Source: an uncultured Oscillospiraceae bacterium
GTDB taxonomy: Bacteria > Bacillota > Clostridia > Oscillospirales > Oscillospiraceae
Length of the DNA stretch: 64,000 nt
Direction of reading: 5' to 3'
NCBI GenBank assembly: GCA_944382965.1
Contig: CALWOA010000008.1
Coordinates: forward strand, 1 to 64,000
The notes beneath the pieces are model-generated. The model had not been told where the DNA came from and did not search any database. It saw only the letters and a list, made by a program, of their open reading frames with translations. Shown in pieces: positions 26,358-34,864 of this stretch. Position 1 is the stretch's first letter. Every line of letters begins with the position of its first letter. Position numbers and translations under genes: made by a program.

Positions 26358-27662
26358 ATGAAACATCTTTTCTTTGGCGGCCTGCATCCGGCGGGACGGA
26401 AGGAACTTTCCTCCAATGCCCAGCTGGACACCGCCTTTCAGCCCAAGACCGTAGCCATTGCCATGCAGCAGCATATTGGCGCACCCTGCACTCCTCTGGT
26501 GCAGGTTGGGGACCTGGTCAAGAAGGGACAGAAAATTGGCGACGGTCAGGGATTGTGCGTGCCTGTCCATGCCTCTGTCTCCGGCAAGGTCATTGCGGTG
26601 GAACCTCGGCGGCATCCCAGCGGACGGGACATCCTGTCCGTGGTGATTGAAAATGACGGCCTGGATACCCCGGACACCACCCTGGTGCCCCATCCGGACT
26701 ATTCCGGGTTGGATGTGGATACCTTGCTTGCCATCATCCGGGAAGCCGGTGTGGTAGGTCACGGCGGCGCGGCTTTCCCCTCCAACATGAAGGCCCTGAC
26801 CAGCCTGGGCAAAATCGACACCCTGATTGCCAATGCCTGCGAGTGTGAGCCTTACATCACCGCTGACGACATCCTGCTGCGTACCAGCCCGGACCAGGTG
26901 CTGGAAGGCATGCGCATCGTCACCAAAATCCTGAACCCCGACCGGGTGGTTCTGGCCATTGAGGACAACAAACCCAAAGCGGTGGAAGCTCTGAAGCAGA
27001 GCCTGGCGGGCAAAGACGACGTGGAAATCCAGGTGCTGCCCACCCGTTACCCCCAGGGTGCGGAAAAGCAGCTGATTCAGGCGGTTACCGGACGGCAGAT
27101 TCCTCCGGGACAGCTGCCTTCCTCCGTCCAGTGCGCCGTGTTCAACGCCGCAACTTTCTACGCTGTCTATCGGGCGGTATGCCTGGGGCAGCCGGTGACC
27201 GAGCGAATTGTCACCGTAACCGGTGAGGCCGTGAAAAATCCCAAGAACTTTTTGTGCCGCATTGGTACCTCTTATCAGGAACTGATCGAAGCTGCCGGCG
27301 GCCTGACGGAAGATGTGTGGAAGGTCATCTGCGGCGGCCCCATGATGGGCTTTGCTCAGGATGATCTGTCCGTAGTGACCATCAAGGGCACCAACTCCGT
27401 GCTGTGCCTGGCCCAGTTCCGCAATCAGGAAAAGGAAAATCCGCTGTGCATCCGCTGCGGACGGTGTGTGCAGGTTTGTCCCATGCACCTGCAGCCGCTG
27501 TATCTGTACCGCTATCGGGACAATACGGATGAACTGAACCGCTACTATGTGATGGACTGCATTGAGTGTGGCTGCTGTGCCTATACCTGCCCGGGGAAAC
27601 TTCCTTTGGTGGAAGTGATCCGTAAGGGAAAATCCAAAGTAAGGGAGGCTGCTGGCAAATGA
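26358..27662 (+). CDS. rnfC: Rnf-type electron transport subunit C
   Basis: RnfC is the peripheral NAD(H)-binding, FMN- and iron-sulfur-containing subunit of Rnf complexes. The 434-residue product has an N-terminal GGLHPAGRKE stretch, REAGVVGHGGAAFPSNMK (nucleotide site), CECEPYITADD and two 4Fe-4S motifs: cysteines 364, 367, 370, 374 and 401, 404, 407, 411. It is shorter than some RnfC proteins, with no long C-terminal extension. The end overlaps rnfD by four bases. In this locus no rnfB or rnfA/E is adjacent. Confidence 0.93.
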   Translation: MKHLFFGGLHPAGRKELSSNAQLDTAFQPKTVAIAMQQHIGAPCTPLVQVGDLVKKGQKIGDGQGLCVPVHASVSGKVIAVEPRRHPSGRDILSVVIENDGLDTPDTTLVPHPDYSGLDVDTLLAIIREAGVVGHGGAAFPSNMKALTSLGKIDTLIANACECEPYITADDILLRTSPDQVLEGMRIVTKILNPDRVVLAIEDNKPKAVEALKQSLAGKDDVEIQVLPTRYPQGAEKQLIQAVTGRQIPPGQLPSSVQCAVFNAATFYAVYRAVCLGQPVTERIVTVTGEAVKNPKNFLCRIGTSYQELIEAAGGLTEDVWKVICGGPMMGFAQDDLSVVTIKGTNSVLCLAQFRNQEKENPLCIRCGRCVQVCPMHLQPLYLYRYRDNTDELNRYYVMDCIECGCCAYTCPGKLPLVEVIRKGKSKVREAAGK

Positions 27663-28615
27663 ATTTGACGGTATCTTCTTCTCCCCACGTTCGGGGAAAT
27701 GACTCCACCCGCCGGATTATGCGGGATGTGAACATCGCCCTGCTGCCGGCGCTGATTTTCGGCATTGCCCACTTTGGCATCCGGGCAGGGTTGGTGACCA
27801 TCGTATCCATTGCGGCGGCTGTGATTACAGAACTGGCTGCCAACCGCTTTATTTTCCGGGATCATCGGGAATTGGACGGCTCCGCAGTGGTCACGGGTAT
27901 GCTGCTGGCCATGACCCTGCCCGCTACCGTGCCTTACTGGGTTGCCGCTTTTGGCAGCGTGTTTGCCATTTTGGTGGTGAAGGCCTTCTGCGGTGGCTTG
28001 GGCCAGAACGCCTTTAACCCCGCCCTGGCGGCAAGAGCCCTGCTGGTGCTGCTGTTCCCCACCTCCATGGTGCGCTACGCCGCAGTCAATGGCTTCTTTG
28101 GCGGCATGGATGCGGTAACTACCGCAACCCCGCTGCACCATATGGTGATGCCCGCTCTGCCGGAGCAGAGTTTGCTGGATATGTTCCTGGGCAACATCCC
28201 CGGCTCCATTGGTGAGGTTTCTGCCCTGGCTCTGCTGCTGGGCGGTGCATATCTGGTGTACCGGAAGGTAATCTCCCTGCGGATTCCCGTTGCTTATCTG
28301 GGAACCGTGGCGGTGCTGACTCTGGTGTTCCATAAAACCGACGATGCCTTTGGCTGGATGATGTACAGCCTGCTGGGCGGCGGCGTGATCCTGGGCGCCA
28401 TCTTCATGGCCACCGACTATGCCACCTCTCCGGTTACGCCCAAGGGACAGATCCTCTACGGTATCGGCTGCGGCGCACTGACAGTTCTGTTTCGCTACTT
28501 CGGCCTGTTCCCGGAGGGAGTCACCTACGCTATTTTGATTATGAATGCCCTGTCCTGGGTAATGGATCGCTGGACGGCACCTGTCCGCTTCGGCAGCAAA
28601 GGAGGTGCCGCATGA
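27659..28615 (+). CDS. rnfD: Rnf-type electron transport subunit D
   Basis: RnfD is a polytopic membrane subunit that carries covalent FMN. The 318-residue protein has about nine hydrophobic segments, the conserved SSPHVRGNDSTRRIMRDV opening and GGLGQNAFNPALAARA. The segment MDAVTTATPLHHM matches the Dxx(S/T)xAT flavinylation pattern, which makes Thr157 the likely attachment site for ApbE. It overlaps rnfC and rnfG by four bases each, so the three are tightly coupled. Confidence 0.93.
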   Translation: MNLTVSSSPHVRGNDSTRRIMRDVNIALLPALIFGIAHFGIRAGLVTIVSIAAAVITELAANRFIFRDHRELDGSAVVTGMLLAMTLPATVPYWVAAFGSVFAILVVKAFCGGLGQNAFNPALAARALLVLLFPTSMVRYAAVNGFFGGMDAVTTATPLHHMVMPALPEQSLLDMFLGNIPGSIGEVSALALLLGGAYLVYRKVISLRIPVAYLGTVAVLTLVFHKTDDAFGWMMYSLLGGGVILGAIFMATDYATSPVTPKGQILYGIGCGALTVLFRYFGLFPEGVTYAILIMNALSWVMDRWTAPVRFGSKGGAA

Positions 28616-29151
28616 AAGTAAAACAGATTCTGACGGCCCTGGCGGCCATTGTGATATCTGCCGCTGTGTTGGTGGGTGCGCGCTTCGGCCTGTCCGGAGT
28701 GGCAAGTGAGATTGCCGCCGCGGAAAAGAAAGAAATGATCCGCTTCATGTTGCCGGAAAGCACCACCTTTACTCAGGAAGTCTACACCGGCGAGGATGAA
28801 GCCATCGTAGCGGTTTACAAGGGAGAAACCGGCTATGTCCTGGAAACCAAAACCGCCGGATATGCCGGAGATATCTATATGCTGGTAGGTGTGGACAACA
28901 GCGGCAAGGTCACCGGCCTGACGGTCCGGGACATGGAGGAAACCTTGGGCCTGGGCGCACAGGCGCTGCTGGATAAGGATTTTCTGATCCAGTTCCTGGG
29001 AACCCAGGGCGATGCCCAGATTGGTGAGGGCGTGGATGCTCTGACCGGCGCCACCGTTACCTCCAAAGCCATTGCCAGAGGCGTCAATGCCGCCGTGGGC
29101 TTTGTCACCGGCGCGGACACTTCCTCCGGCGCCACATCCTGGGGAGGTTAA
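28612..29151 (+). CDS. rnfG: Rnf-type subunit G, FMN-binding
   Basis: RnfG is anchored by an N-terminal membrane helix (about residues 5-28) with an extracytoplasmic FMN-binding domain. VDALTGATVTSKAI contains the flavinylation motif and makes Thr148 the likely FMN-carrying residue. YAGDIYMLVGVDNSGKVTGL is the usual strand pair. At 179 residues it is slightly short, ending in a Ser/Gly tail. It overlaps rnfD and is followed three bases later by an unassigned membrane gene. Confidence 0.93.
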   Translation: MKVKQILTALAAIVISAAVLVGARFGLSGVASEIAAAEKKEMIRFMLPESTTFTQEVYTGEDEAIVAVYKGETGYVLETKTAGYAGDIYMLVGVDNSGKVTGLTVRDMEETLGLGAQALLDKDFLIQFLGTQGDAQIGEGVDALTGATVTSKAIARGVNAAVGFVTGADTSSGATSWGG

Positions 29152-29154
29152 GCC

Positions 29155-29592
29155 ATGAAGAAACAATCCGGAATGTTGAATATCCTGCTGTGCGCCGTGG
29201 TTGCACTGACCATGCTGGTGTACATGCTGTGCAGAACCTTCCAGCCTGCGGTGGTTCTGCCCCCGCTGAACATCCCCAATCTTCTGATTTTGAGCGTTCT
29301 GGCCCTGATCCTGAATGCTTACCTTGCGCCCCAGGCAGATTACTGCTGGATTCAGGCGGATATTCTGGCAGCCATCACCTTCGGCATTCTGCCCTGGGTG
29401 GCGGGAGAAATTCCTGCCTGGCAGATCTGGCAGTTGGCTCTGGCGGGTGGCATGACCTTTGCCGCTGCGGAGCGGATTTTTAGCTCCCTGGTTCAGCGTA
29501 TTGCTTCCGGTCCCAAGGGGAAGCTGGCGATTCTCGCCACCGGCCTGGGACTGATGCTGGCAGGCCAGTGCTTTGCCGGCATGCTGCTGTGA
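29155..29592 (+). CDS. Unassigned polytopic membrane protein of the Rnf-like cluster
   Basis: The 145-residue protein has about five hydrophobic segments (near 9-28, 40-58, 69-86, 90-108 and 122-144) and little soluble sequence. It lacks the cysteine-containing motifs of RnfA and RnfE and is shorter than either, so it is not one of them by inspection. It begins three bases after rnfG behind GGGGAGG and is followed by a terminator, which makes it the last gene of the operon. It may take the place of the missing membrane subunits; that is a guess. Confidence 0.6.
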   Translation: MKKQSGMLNILLCAVVALTMLVYMLCRTFQPAVVLPPLNIPNLLILSVLALILNAYLAPQADYCWIQADILAAITFGILPWVAGEIPAWQIWQLALAGGMTFAAAERIFSSLVQRIASGPKGKLAILATGLGLMLAGQCFAGMLL

Positions 29593-29632
29593 TACAGCCA
29601 AGAAGCGTTTCATTCAATATTGTCCATGATCT

Positions 29633-29667
29633 GGAGTGGTACTGCAAAACAGTACCGCTCCTTTTTT
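29633..29667 (+). terminator. Terminator of the Rnf-like operon
   Basis: GGAGTGGTACTG (29633-29644) pairs with CAGTACCGCTCC (29650-29661), with one G-T pair, around CAAAA. Six T residues follow. It is a strong intrinsic terminator. Confidence 0.92.
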
Positions 29668-29703
29668 AAGGGGAACGAGGGAAGATTGGCGCATTTTGGC
29701 GAA

Positions 29704-29732
29704 TTGCTTTTTGGGGCAGAATATGATATGAT
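29704..29732 (+). promoter_or_regulatory. Promoter of the D,D-carboxypeptidase gene
   Basis: TTGCTT (29704-29709) and TATGAT (29727-29732) are 17 bases apart. The coding start is 30 bases downstream after AAGGAGAGACACT. Confidence 0.75.
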
Positions 29733-29762
29733 ATCCCAAATAACTGCGTAAGGAGAGACACT

Positions 29763-31442
29763 ATGGGAAAACGTGTGGTTAGCCTTTTTCTGGCGTGTTG
29801 TTTGCTGATATCCCTGGCTGGTGTTGGAATCGTTACTGTCAGCGCTGCCCAGTTGGATGGATGCAATTTATCCGTTTCTGTTGATGGCGGGGAAGCTGTG
29901 GTGGTGAAAGCCTACCAAAGTTCCTATGACAATAACCTATTGGTGTCACTTCGGGATCTGGCGGTGGTTCTGTCCGGCACGGACAAGGGATTTTCCATTG
30001 CCATTGAGCCAGACGAAGAATCCGGTACGCGAATTGTGATCCGCAGGGGACAGGAATATACCCCGGTGGGCGGGGAAGGGGAGCCGATTACCCAACTGGA
30101 TGTTGGGGACTGCATTTACGCCAGCACCAGCTACAATAAGCTGTTTTTTGACGATCAGGAAATGCGGCTGCCCACTTATCTGCATTTTGCCTCTGAGGAA
30201 CTGCCGGCGGATATTTTTGTCCGGATGGCGGATTTGGGCATGTACTTTGACCTGAATCTTGTGTACACCGGCCAGGACACCCTGACGCTGGATACCACCA
30301 CCGGATACCATTACGATCTGGAAAAGCAGCAATCGGAAGGGTATTTTCAGGATCTGCATGGGGTTGTGCTGGGGGATGCCAATACGGGCTGCGTTTTGTA
30401 TTCGTATAATGGGGATGTTTCCACCCAGATTGCCAGCACCACCAAACTGATGACCTATCTTCTGGTAAAAGAGGCCCTGGATGCCGGTACTCTGACAGAA
30501 GAGAGCATTTACACCGTCTCGGAGGATGTTTACCGTCTGGCAAATTCGGAAGATGGCATCTACCGGAAAAAGGGAAAATACGGCACTTTGGCTTTGGGAG
30601 CGGAGGTCACGGTTGGGGACTTGCTGCGGGCAATGCTGATTGTCTCTGCCAATGAAGCGGCAACGGCCCTGGCGGAAATGGTGTCCGGGTCGGAGGAAGC
30701 CTTTACCCAGCTGATGAACCAGCGGGCACAGGAACTGGGGCTGGAATCGGCTGTGTTTTACAATCCACATGGACTGCCGGATTATACCCAGTCTCCTACA
30801 GCTTCTAAGCGCCAGAACGAGATGAGCGCGGAAGATATGTTCCGCCTGACCCAGTACCTGCTGAACAACCACCGGGAACATCTGACGACCATCACCCGAA
30901 TGACCAAAACTGACCTTCCCAGCTTTGGGCAGACTCCCGAGGGGAAAGTGGCCTATGCCAAAACGACCAATGCGCTGCTGTATAATTTCCCGGACTGCCT
31001 GGGCTTGAAAACCGGAACCACCAATCGCTCCGGCGCCAACCTGGTCAGTGCCATGCCGGTAACAGATGGAAACGGGGATACCCACGACCTGGTGGTGGTT
31101 CTGTTTGGCGGAGAAGACGATGTGGAGCGATGCGAAAAAACCACTTGGCTGTTCCAGTATGCCCGGCAGTACTATGCGCAGACACCCTTCCCACAGGAGC
31201 AGCTTGTGGAAGAGACCACAGCCGTGACAGTTCCGCCTACTACGGAAGCCACCCAGCCTGCCACCGCAGTAACAGAGCCGATGGTAGTGCCGATGCAGGA
31301 ACAGACTCCGGAGCAGCCCGGAAGGGTGCTTCTGATGATGGGAATTTCCTTCCTCGCTGGTGTGGTTGTTGTGCTGATTGTGGTGCTTTTGATCAGAAAA
31401 TCAGGCAGAAGAAAAGACTATAATCCCAAATTTGGCCGATGA
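29763..31442 (+). CDS. D-alanyl-D-alanine carboxypeptidase, S11 family, with N-terminal extension
   Basis: The 559-residue protein has a signal peptide (about 1-29) and an N-terminal domain to about residue 180 that resembles the copper-amine-oxidase-like stalk domains of Clostridia. The S11 peptidase domain follows, with STTK (Ser225, Lys228), SAN (295-297) and KTG (416-418). A Pro/Thr-rich linker leads to a C-terminal membrane helix (about 525-548) and a basic tail. It would trim the terminal D-Ala of peptidoglycan pentapeptides at the outer face of the membrane. It is transcribed alone between a promoter and a terminator. Confidence 0.88.
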   Translation: MGKRVVSLFLACCLLISLAGVGIVTVSAAQLDGCNLSVSVDGGEAVVVKAYQSSYDNNLLVSLRDLAVVLSGTDKGFSIAIEPDEESGTRIVIRRGQEYTPVGGEGEPITQLDVGDCIYASTSYNKLFFDDQEMRLPTYLHFASEELPADIFVRMADLGMYFDLNLVYTGQDTLTLDTTTGYHYDLEKQQSEGYFQDLHGVVLGDANTGCVLYSYNGDVSTQIASTTKLMTYLLVKEALDAGTLTEESIYTVSEDVYRLANSEDGIYRKKGKYGTLALGAEVTVGDLLRAMLIVSANEAATALAEMVSGSEEAFTQLMNQRAQELGLESAVFYNPHGLPDYTQSPTASKRQNEMSAEDMFRLTQYLLNNHREHLTTITRMTKTDLPSFGQTPEGKVAYAKTTNALLYNFPDCLGLKTGTTNRSGANLVSAMPVTDGNGDTHDLVVVLFGGEDDVERCEKTTWLFQYARQYYAQTPFPQEQLVEETTAVTVPPTTEATQPATAVTEPMVVPMQEQTPEQPGRVLLMMGISFLAGVVVVLIVVLLIRKSGRRKDYNPKFGR

Positions 31443-31449
31443 AAAAGCA

Positions 31450-31490
31450 ACCGGCTGCCTCAGATCGTTTTGAGGCAGCCGGTATTTTTT
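31450..31490 (+). terminator. Terminator of the D,D-carboxypeptidase gene
   Basis: ACCGGCTGCCTCA (31450-31462) pairs with TGAGGCAGCCGGT (31471-31483) around 8 bases, followed by ATTTTTT. It is strong. Confidence 0.9.
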
Positions 31491-31495
31491 ATCTA

Positions 31496-31530
31496 AAAAG
31501 AACTGTGCCGGAGCGCTAGCTCCGGCACAG
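31496..31530 (-). terminator. Terminator of ackA
   Basis: On the minus strand CTGTGCCGGAGC pairs with GCTCCGGCACAG around a 4-base loop, followed by TTCTTTTTAG. It is just downstream of the ackA stop. Confidence 0.85.
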
Positions 31531-31546
31531 AAAGAATTGTAAGTGC

Positions 31547-32737
31547 TTACTTAGCAGCGTTGACCAGCTCAGCGGTGTCCTGAGCGATCATCAGCTCTTC
31601 GTTGGTGGGGATGACCCAAACGGTGACCTTGGAGTCATCGGCGGAGATGATGGCTTCTTTGCCGCGGACGTTGTTCTTCTCGGGATCCAGCTTCACGCCC
31701 AGGTATTCCAGGTTCTGGCAGATCCGAGCCCGCATGGAAGCGGAGTTCTCACCTACACCGGCGGTGAACACCAGGCAGTCCAGACCGCCCAGAGCAGCAG
31801 CGTAGGAGCCGATATACTTGCGCACTTCGTAGGCGAACTTGTCCAGAGCCAGAGTGCAGTCAGCGTTGCCAGCCTCAGCGCCTTCTTCGATGTCACGGAA
31901 GTCGGAGGAGATGCCGCTCAGAGCCAGCACACCGGACTTCTTGTTGAGCATATTCAGGCACTCGTCAGCATTCATGCCGTACTTGTTCATAATGAACTGC
32001 ACCACAGCGGCGTCCAGATCACCGGAACGGGTACCCATGGGAACACCGGCCAGAGGGGTCAGACCCATGGAGGTATCCTGGCACTTGCCGTCCTTCACAG
32101 CGGACAGGGAAGAGCCGTTGCCCAGGTGGCAGTTGACCAGCTTGATGTCCTTGCGGCCCATCAGTTCAATGGTGCGCTTGGTGACATACTTGTGGGAAGT
32201 GCCGTGGAAGCCGTAGCGGCGGATGGAGTCGTTCTTGTAGTACTCGGTGGGGATGGCATAGCGATAAGCCACAGGAGGCATGGTCATGTGGAAAGCGGTG
32301 TCGAACACGGCAACCTGGGGAGTGGAGGGCATAACTGCCTGGCAGGCGCGAATACCCATCAGGTTAGCGGGGTTGTGCAGGGGGCCCAGGGGGATGCACT
32401 TCTCGATAGCGGCGATGACTTCATCGTTGATGATGCAGGAGTCGAAGAACTCCATGCCGCCGTGCAGGACGCGGTGGCCCACAGCATCGATCTCATCGGT
32501 GGACTTGATCACGCCGTCTACGGGATCAACCAGGATGGACAGAACAGCCTGGATGGCCTCGGAGTGGGTGGGCATGGGGATGTCCTTGACGATCTTCTTG
32601 CCGTTGGCATTGTGGGTCAGACGGCCGTCGATGTAGATGCGCTCGCACAGACCCTTGGCAGATACGACACCGGTGTCGGGATTCATCAGCTGGTACTTCA
32701 GGCTGGAAGAACCGGCATTGATAATCAAAACGTTCAT
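31547..32737 (-). CDS. ackA: Acetate kinase
   Basis: Acetate kinase makes ATP and acetate from acetyl phosphate and ADP, a main energy step in fermenting anaerobes. The 396-residue product starts MNVLIINAGSSSLKYQL. It has RRYGFHGTSHKYV, the catalytic-site CHLGNGSSLSAV and GDLDAAVV, and ends with PTNEELMIAQDT. The start follows TTTAGGAGGCATCCCCCA. No phosphotransacetylase gene is adjacent. The gene is divergent from TmcAL, which consumes acetate. Confidence 0.97.
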   Translation of the reverse strand: MNVLIINAGSSSLKYQLMNPDTGVVSAKGLCERIYIDGRLTHNANGKKIVKDIPMPTHSEAIQAVLSILVDPVDGVIKSTDEIDAVGHRVLHGGMEFFDSCIINDEVIAAIEKCIPLGPLHNPANLMGIRACQAVMPSTPQVAVFDTAFHMTMPPVAYRYAIPTEYYKNDSIRRYGFHGTSHKYVTKRTIELMGRKDIKLVNCHLGNGSSLSAVKDGKCQDTSMGLTPLAGVPMGTRSGDLDAAVVQFIMNKYGMNADECLNMLNKKSGVLALSGISSDFRDIEEGAEAGNADCTLALDKFAYEVRKYIGSYAAALGGLDCLVFTAGVGENSASMRARICQNLEYLGVKLDPEKNNVRGKEAIISADDSKVTVWVIPTNEELMIAQDTAELVNAAK

Positions 32738-32806
32738 TGGGGGATGCCTCCTAAATAAATATTTTCAATTTGGCAAAAACGTGGTATGATAGCCATAGCT
32801 AAAGTT

Positions 32807-32835
32807 ATTATATTTCATTTTCTTCAATTTCTCAA
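32807..32835 (-). promoter_or_regulatory. Promoter of ackA
   Basis: Read on the minus strand, TTGAGA (32830-32835) and TATAAT (32807-32812) are 17 bases apart. The leader to the ackA start is about 70 bases. Confidence 0.85.
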
Positions 32836-32874
32836 GCCCTCAGAAGAAAAATTTTGGAAAAAGGAGAGGGTATT

Positions 32875-34023
32875 TTGAAAACCGTCGGGATTATCTGCGA
32901 ATATAACCCCTTCCACCTGGGACATCAAAAGCAAATAGACCGGATTCGGCAGGAATTCGGGCCGGATACGGCAGTGGTGTGCGCCATGAGCGGAAATTTT
33001 GTCCAGCGGGGGCACCCCGCCCTTGTGGACAAAAGCATCCGCGCCGAAGCGGCGCTGCAGTGTGGGGCAGACCTGGTGCTGGAGCTTCCCGTGACGGTGT
33101 CTCTTTCCTCTGCCGAAGGATTTGCAGAGGGTGGCGTGCAGATTTTGTCACGGGCCTGCGATACGCTGTGCTTTGGAGCGGAGTCTGCCGATGAAGCAGA
33201 TTTGATGCATACGGCAGACATTTTGTGCTTCCCGGAATTTGATCAGGTGCTGCGAAGGTTTTTGGAAACTGGTATTTCCTTCCCGGCGGCCCGGCAGGCG
33301 GCACTGACGGAGCTTGGGGGTGACGGGCAGATTCTGAGCCAGCCCAACAATATTCTGGCGGTGGAATACTGCAAAGTAATCCGCAAGCAAAATGCGAATT
33401 TGACTATATTTCCCATCCGGCGGGAGGGAAGCTACCATGCCCAAACCGCTGACGGGGAAAATCCGTCTGCCACAGCCGTGCGCACGCTGATGCTGGACGG
33501 GGAAACCTGGCAGCCCTTTGTGCCGGAGAATGCCAGGGAGCTGTTTACCCAGGCCCCGCTGCACACACTGGCAGCAGGGGAGCGGGCGGTGCTGGGAAAG
33601 CTTCGCACCATGACCGACGAGGAATTTGAAGCCTTGCCTTACGGCAGTGAAGGGCTGTGGCGGAAACTGATGCACGCATCCCGGAGAGAGGCCGGACTGG
33701 AGGAACTGCTTGCAGCGGTGAAATCCAAGCGTTACACCAGAACTCGGCTGGATCGGATGGTGATGTGCGCGTTTTTGGGTATTACCCGGGAAATACTGCA
33801 GCAGGAAGTGCCCTATACCCGGGTACTGGCCTTCAGCAGCCGGGGACGAGAAATTCTGAATGGGCAGAAAAAGCAGGGATGGCTGCGCAATGCCGGGGAA
33901 AAAATGGAGCATCCTTATTGGCAGCTGGAAAGGCGGTGCGGGGATTTGTATGGGCTGTTCTGCATTGACGCGCCGGAACCGGGGGAAGCAGAGCAGCGGC
34001 GGCGGGTTCGCCGCCTGCTCTGA
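32875..34023 (+). CDS. tmcAL: tRNA(Met) cytidine acetate ligase
   Basis: TmcAL makes N4-acetylcytidine at the wobble base of elongator tRNA-Met using acetate and ATP. The 382-residue product opens MKTVGIICEYNPFHLGHQKQI, the HxGH nucleotidyltransferase motif, and has AMSGNFVQRGHPALVDK and SQPNNILAVEYCK. The TTG at 32875 is chosen because AAGGAGAGGG lies four bases upstream; an earlier in-frame TTG has no such site. The C-terminal region includes KSKRYTRTRLDRM, which probably contacts tRNA. Confidence 0.9.
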   Translation: MKTVGIICEYNPFHLGHQKQIDRIRQEFGPDTAVVCAMSGNFVQRGHPALVDKSIRAEAALQCGADLVLELPVTVSLSSAEGFAEGGVQILSRACDTLCFGAESADEADLMHTADILCFPEFDQVLRRFLETGISFPAARQAALTELGGDGQILSQPNNILAVEYCKVIRKQNANLTIFPIRREGSYHAQTADGENPSATAVRTLMLDGETWQPFVPENARELFTQAPLHTLAAGERAVLGKLRTMTDEEFEALPYGSEGLWRKLMHASRREAGLEELLAAVKSKRYTRTRLDRMVMCAFLGITREILQQEVPYTRVLAFSSRGREILNGQKKQGWLRNAGEKMEHPYWQLERRCGDLYGLFCIDAPEPGEAEQRRRVRRLL

Positions 34024-34028
34024 CAAGC

Positions 34029-34058
34029 TTGACAGCCAGAATGCTCCCATGATATCAT
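34029..34058 (+). promoter_or_regulatory. Promoter of the YitT-family gene
   Basis: TTGACA (34029-34034) and TATCAT (34053-34058) are 18 bases apart. The promoter begins just after the tmcAL stop. Confidence 0.75.
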
Positions 34059-34089
34059 GGAGCAAACTGTTTTTCAGGGAGTTACAAAT

Positions 34090-34710
34090 ATGAGAAAATT
34101 GTCGTCCTTTGTCCCAAAACTGAAACCGGTGAATGTACTGGTAGCGTTCTTTGCTTCTGCATTCCAGGCCTTCGGCATGTACAATGTCCACTCGTTGTCC
34201 GGGGTGACAGAGGGCGGCGTATTTGGTATGATTTTGCTGATTGACCATTGGCTGGGGATTTCCCCGGCCATCTCCAGTGTGATTCTCAACGCAGCCTGCT
34301 ATGCACTGGGATGGAAAACTTTGGGAAAGGATTTTATCGCCTATTCTTTGATTGCAACCTGCGGTTATGCCTCTGCTTATGCCGTTTGTGAATGCTTCCC
34401 ACCATTGTGGCCGGAGATTGCCCAGATGCCCCTGCTGGCGGCGATCATCGGGGCCATGTTTATTGGTATCGGCGCGGGGCTGTGTGTCCGCGCCGGCGGC
34501 GCAACCAGCGGTGATGACGCTCTGGCCATGAGCCTGTCCCACCTGACGAAGCAGCCCATTGAGCGGATCTATCTTGCCAGTGATTTGCTGGTTCTGACAC
34601 TGTCGCTGAGCTACATCCCCCTGCGCCGGATTGGCTACTCGCTGCTGACGGTGATCCTGTCGGGACAAACCATCGGTCTGATTCAGAAAATCCATCGAAA
34701 ACGGAAATAA
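34090..34710 (+). CDS. YitT-family membrane protein
   Basis: The 206-residue protein has about five membrane segments and the conserved GGATSGDDALAMSLS motif near residues 137-150, as in the membrane part of the YitT family. It lacks the C-terminal cytoplasmic DUF2179 domain found in longer members. The ATG at 34090 follows CAGGGAGTTACAAAT. Function of the family is not established. It has its own promoter and lies between tmcAL and a MATE exporter. Confidence 0.72.
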   Translation: MRKLSSFVPKLKPVNVLVAFFASAFQAFGMYNVHSLSGVTEGGVFGMILLIDHWLGISPAISSVILNAACYALGWKTLGKDFIAYSLIATCGYASAYAVCECFPPLWPEIAQMPLLAAIIGAMFIGIGAGLCVRAGGATSGDDALAMSLSHLTKQPIERIYLASDLLVLTLSLSYIPLRRIGYSLLTVILSGQTIGLIQKIHRKRK

Positions 34711-34794
34711 CTGCCACTTTTTGCGCCTTTGGAATTTTACATTCTTATCAAAACCCTCCCCCGCAAATGCCGGAAAAATTGTACAGAATAATTG

Positions 34795-34823
34795 TTGACA
34801 TTCACCAAAAAGAATGCTACTAT
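34795..34823 (+). promoter_or_regulatory. Promoter of the MATE exporter gene
   Basis: TTGACA (34795-34800) and TACTAT (34818-34823) are spaced 17 bases apart. The start codon lies 41 bases downstream. Confidence 0.8.
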
Positions 34824-34864
34824 CTTGTGCAATTCAACATGGGCTTGCGCAGGAGGGGTTTGTG

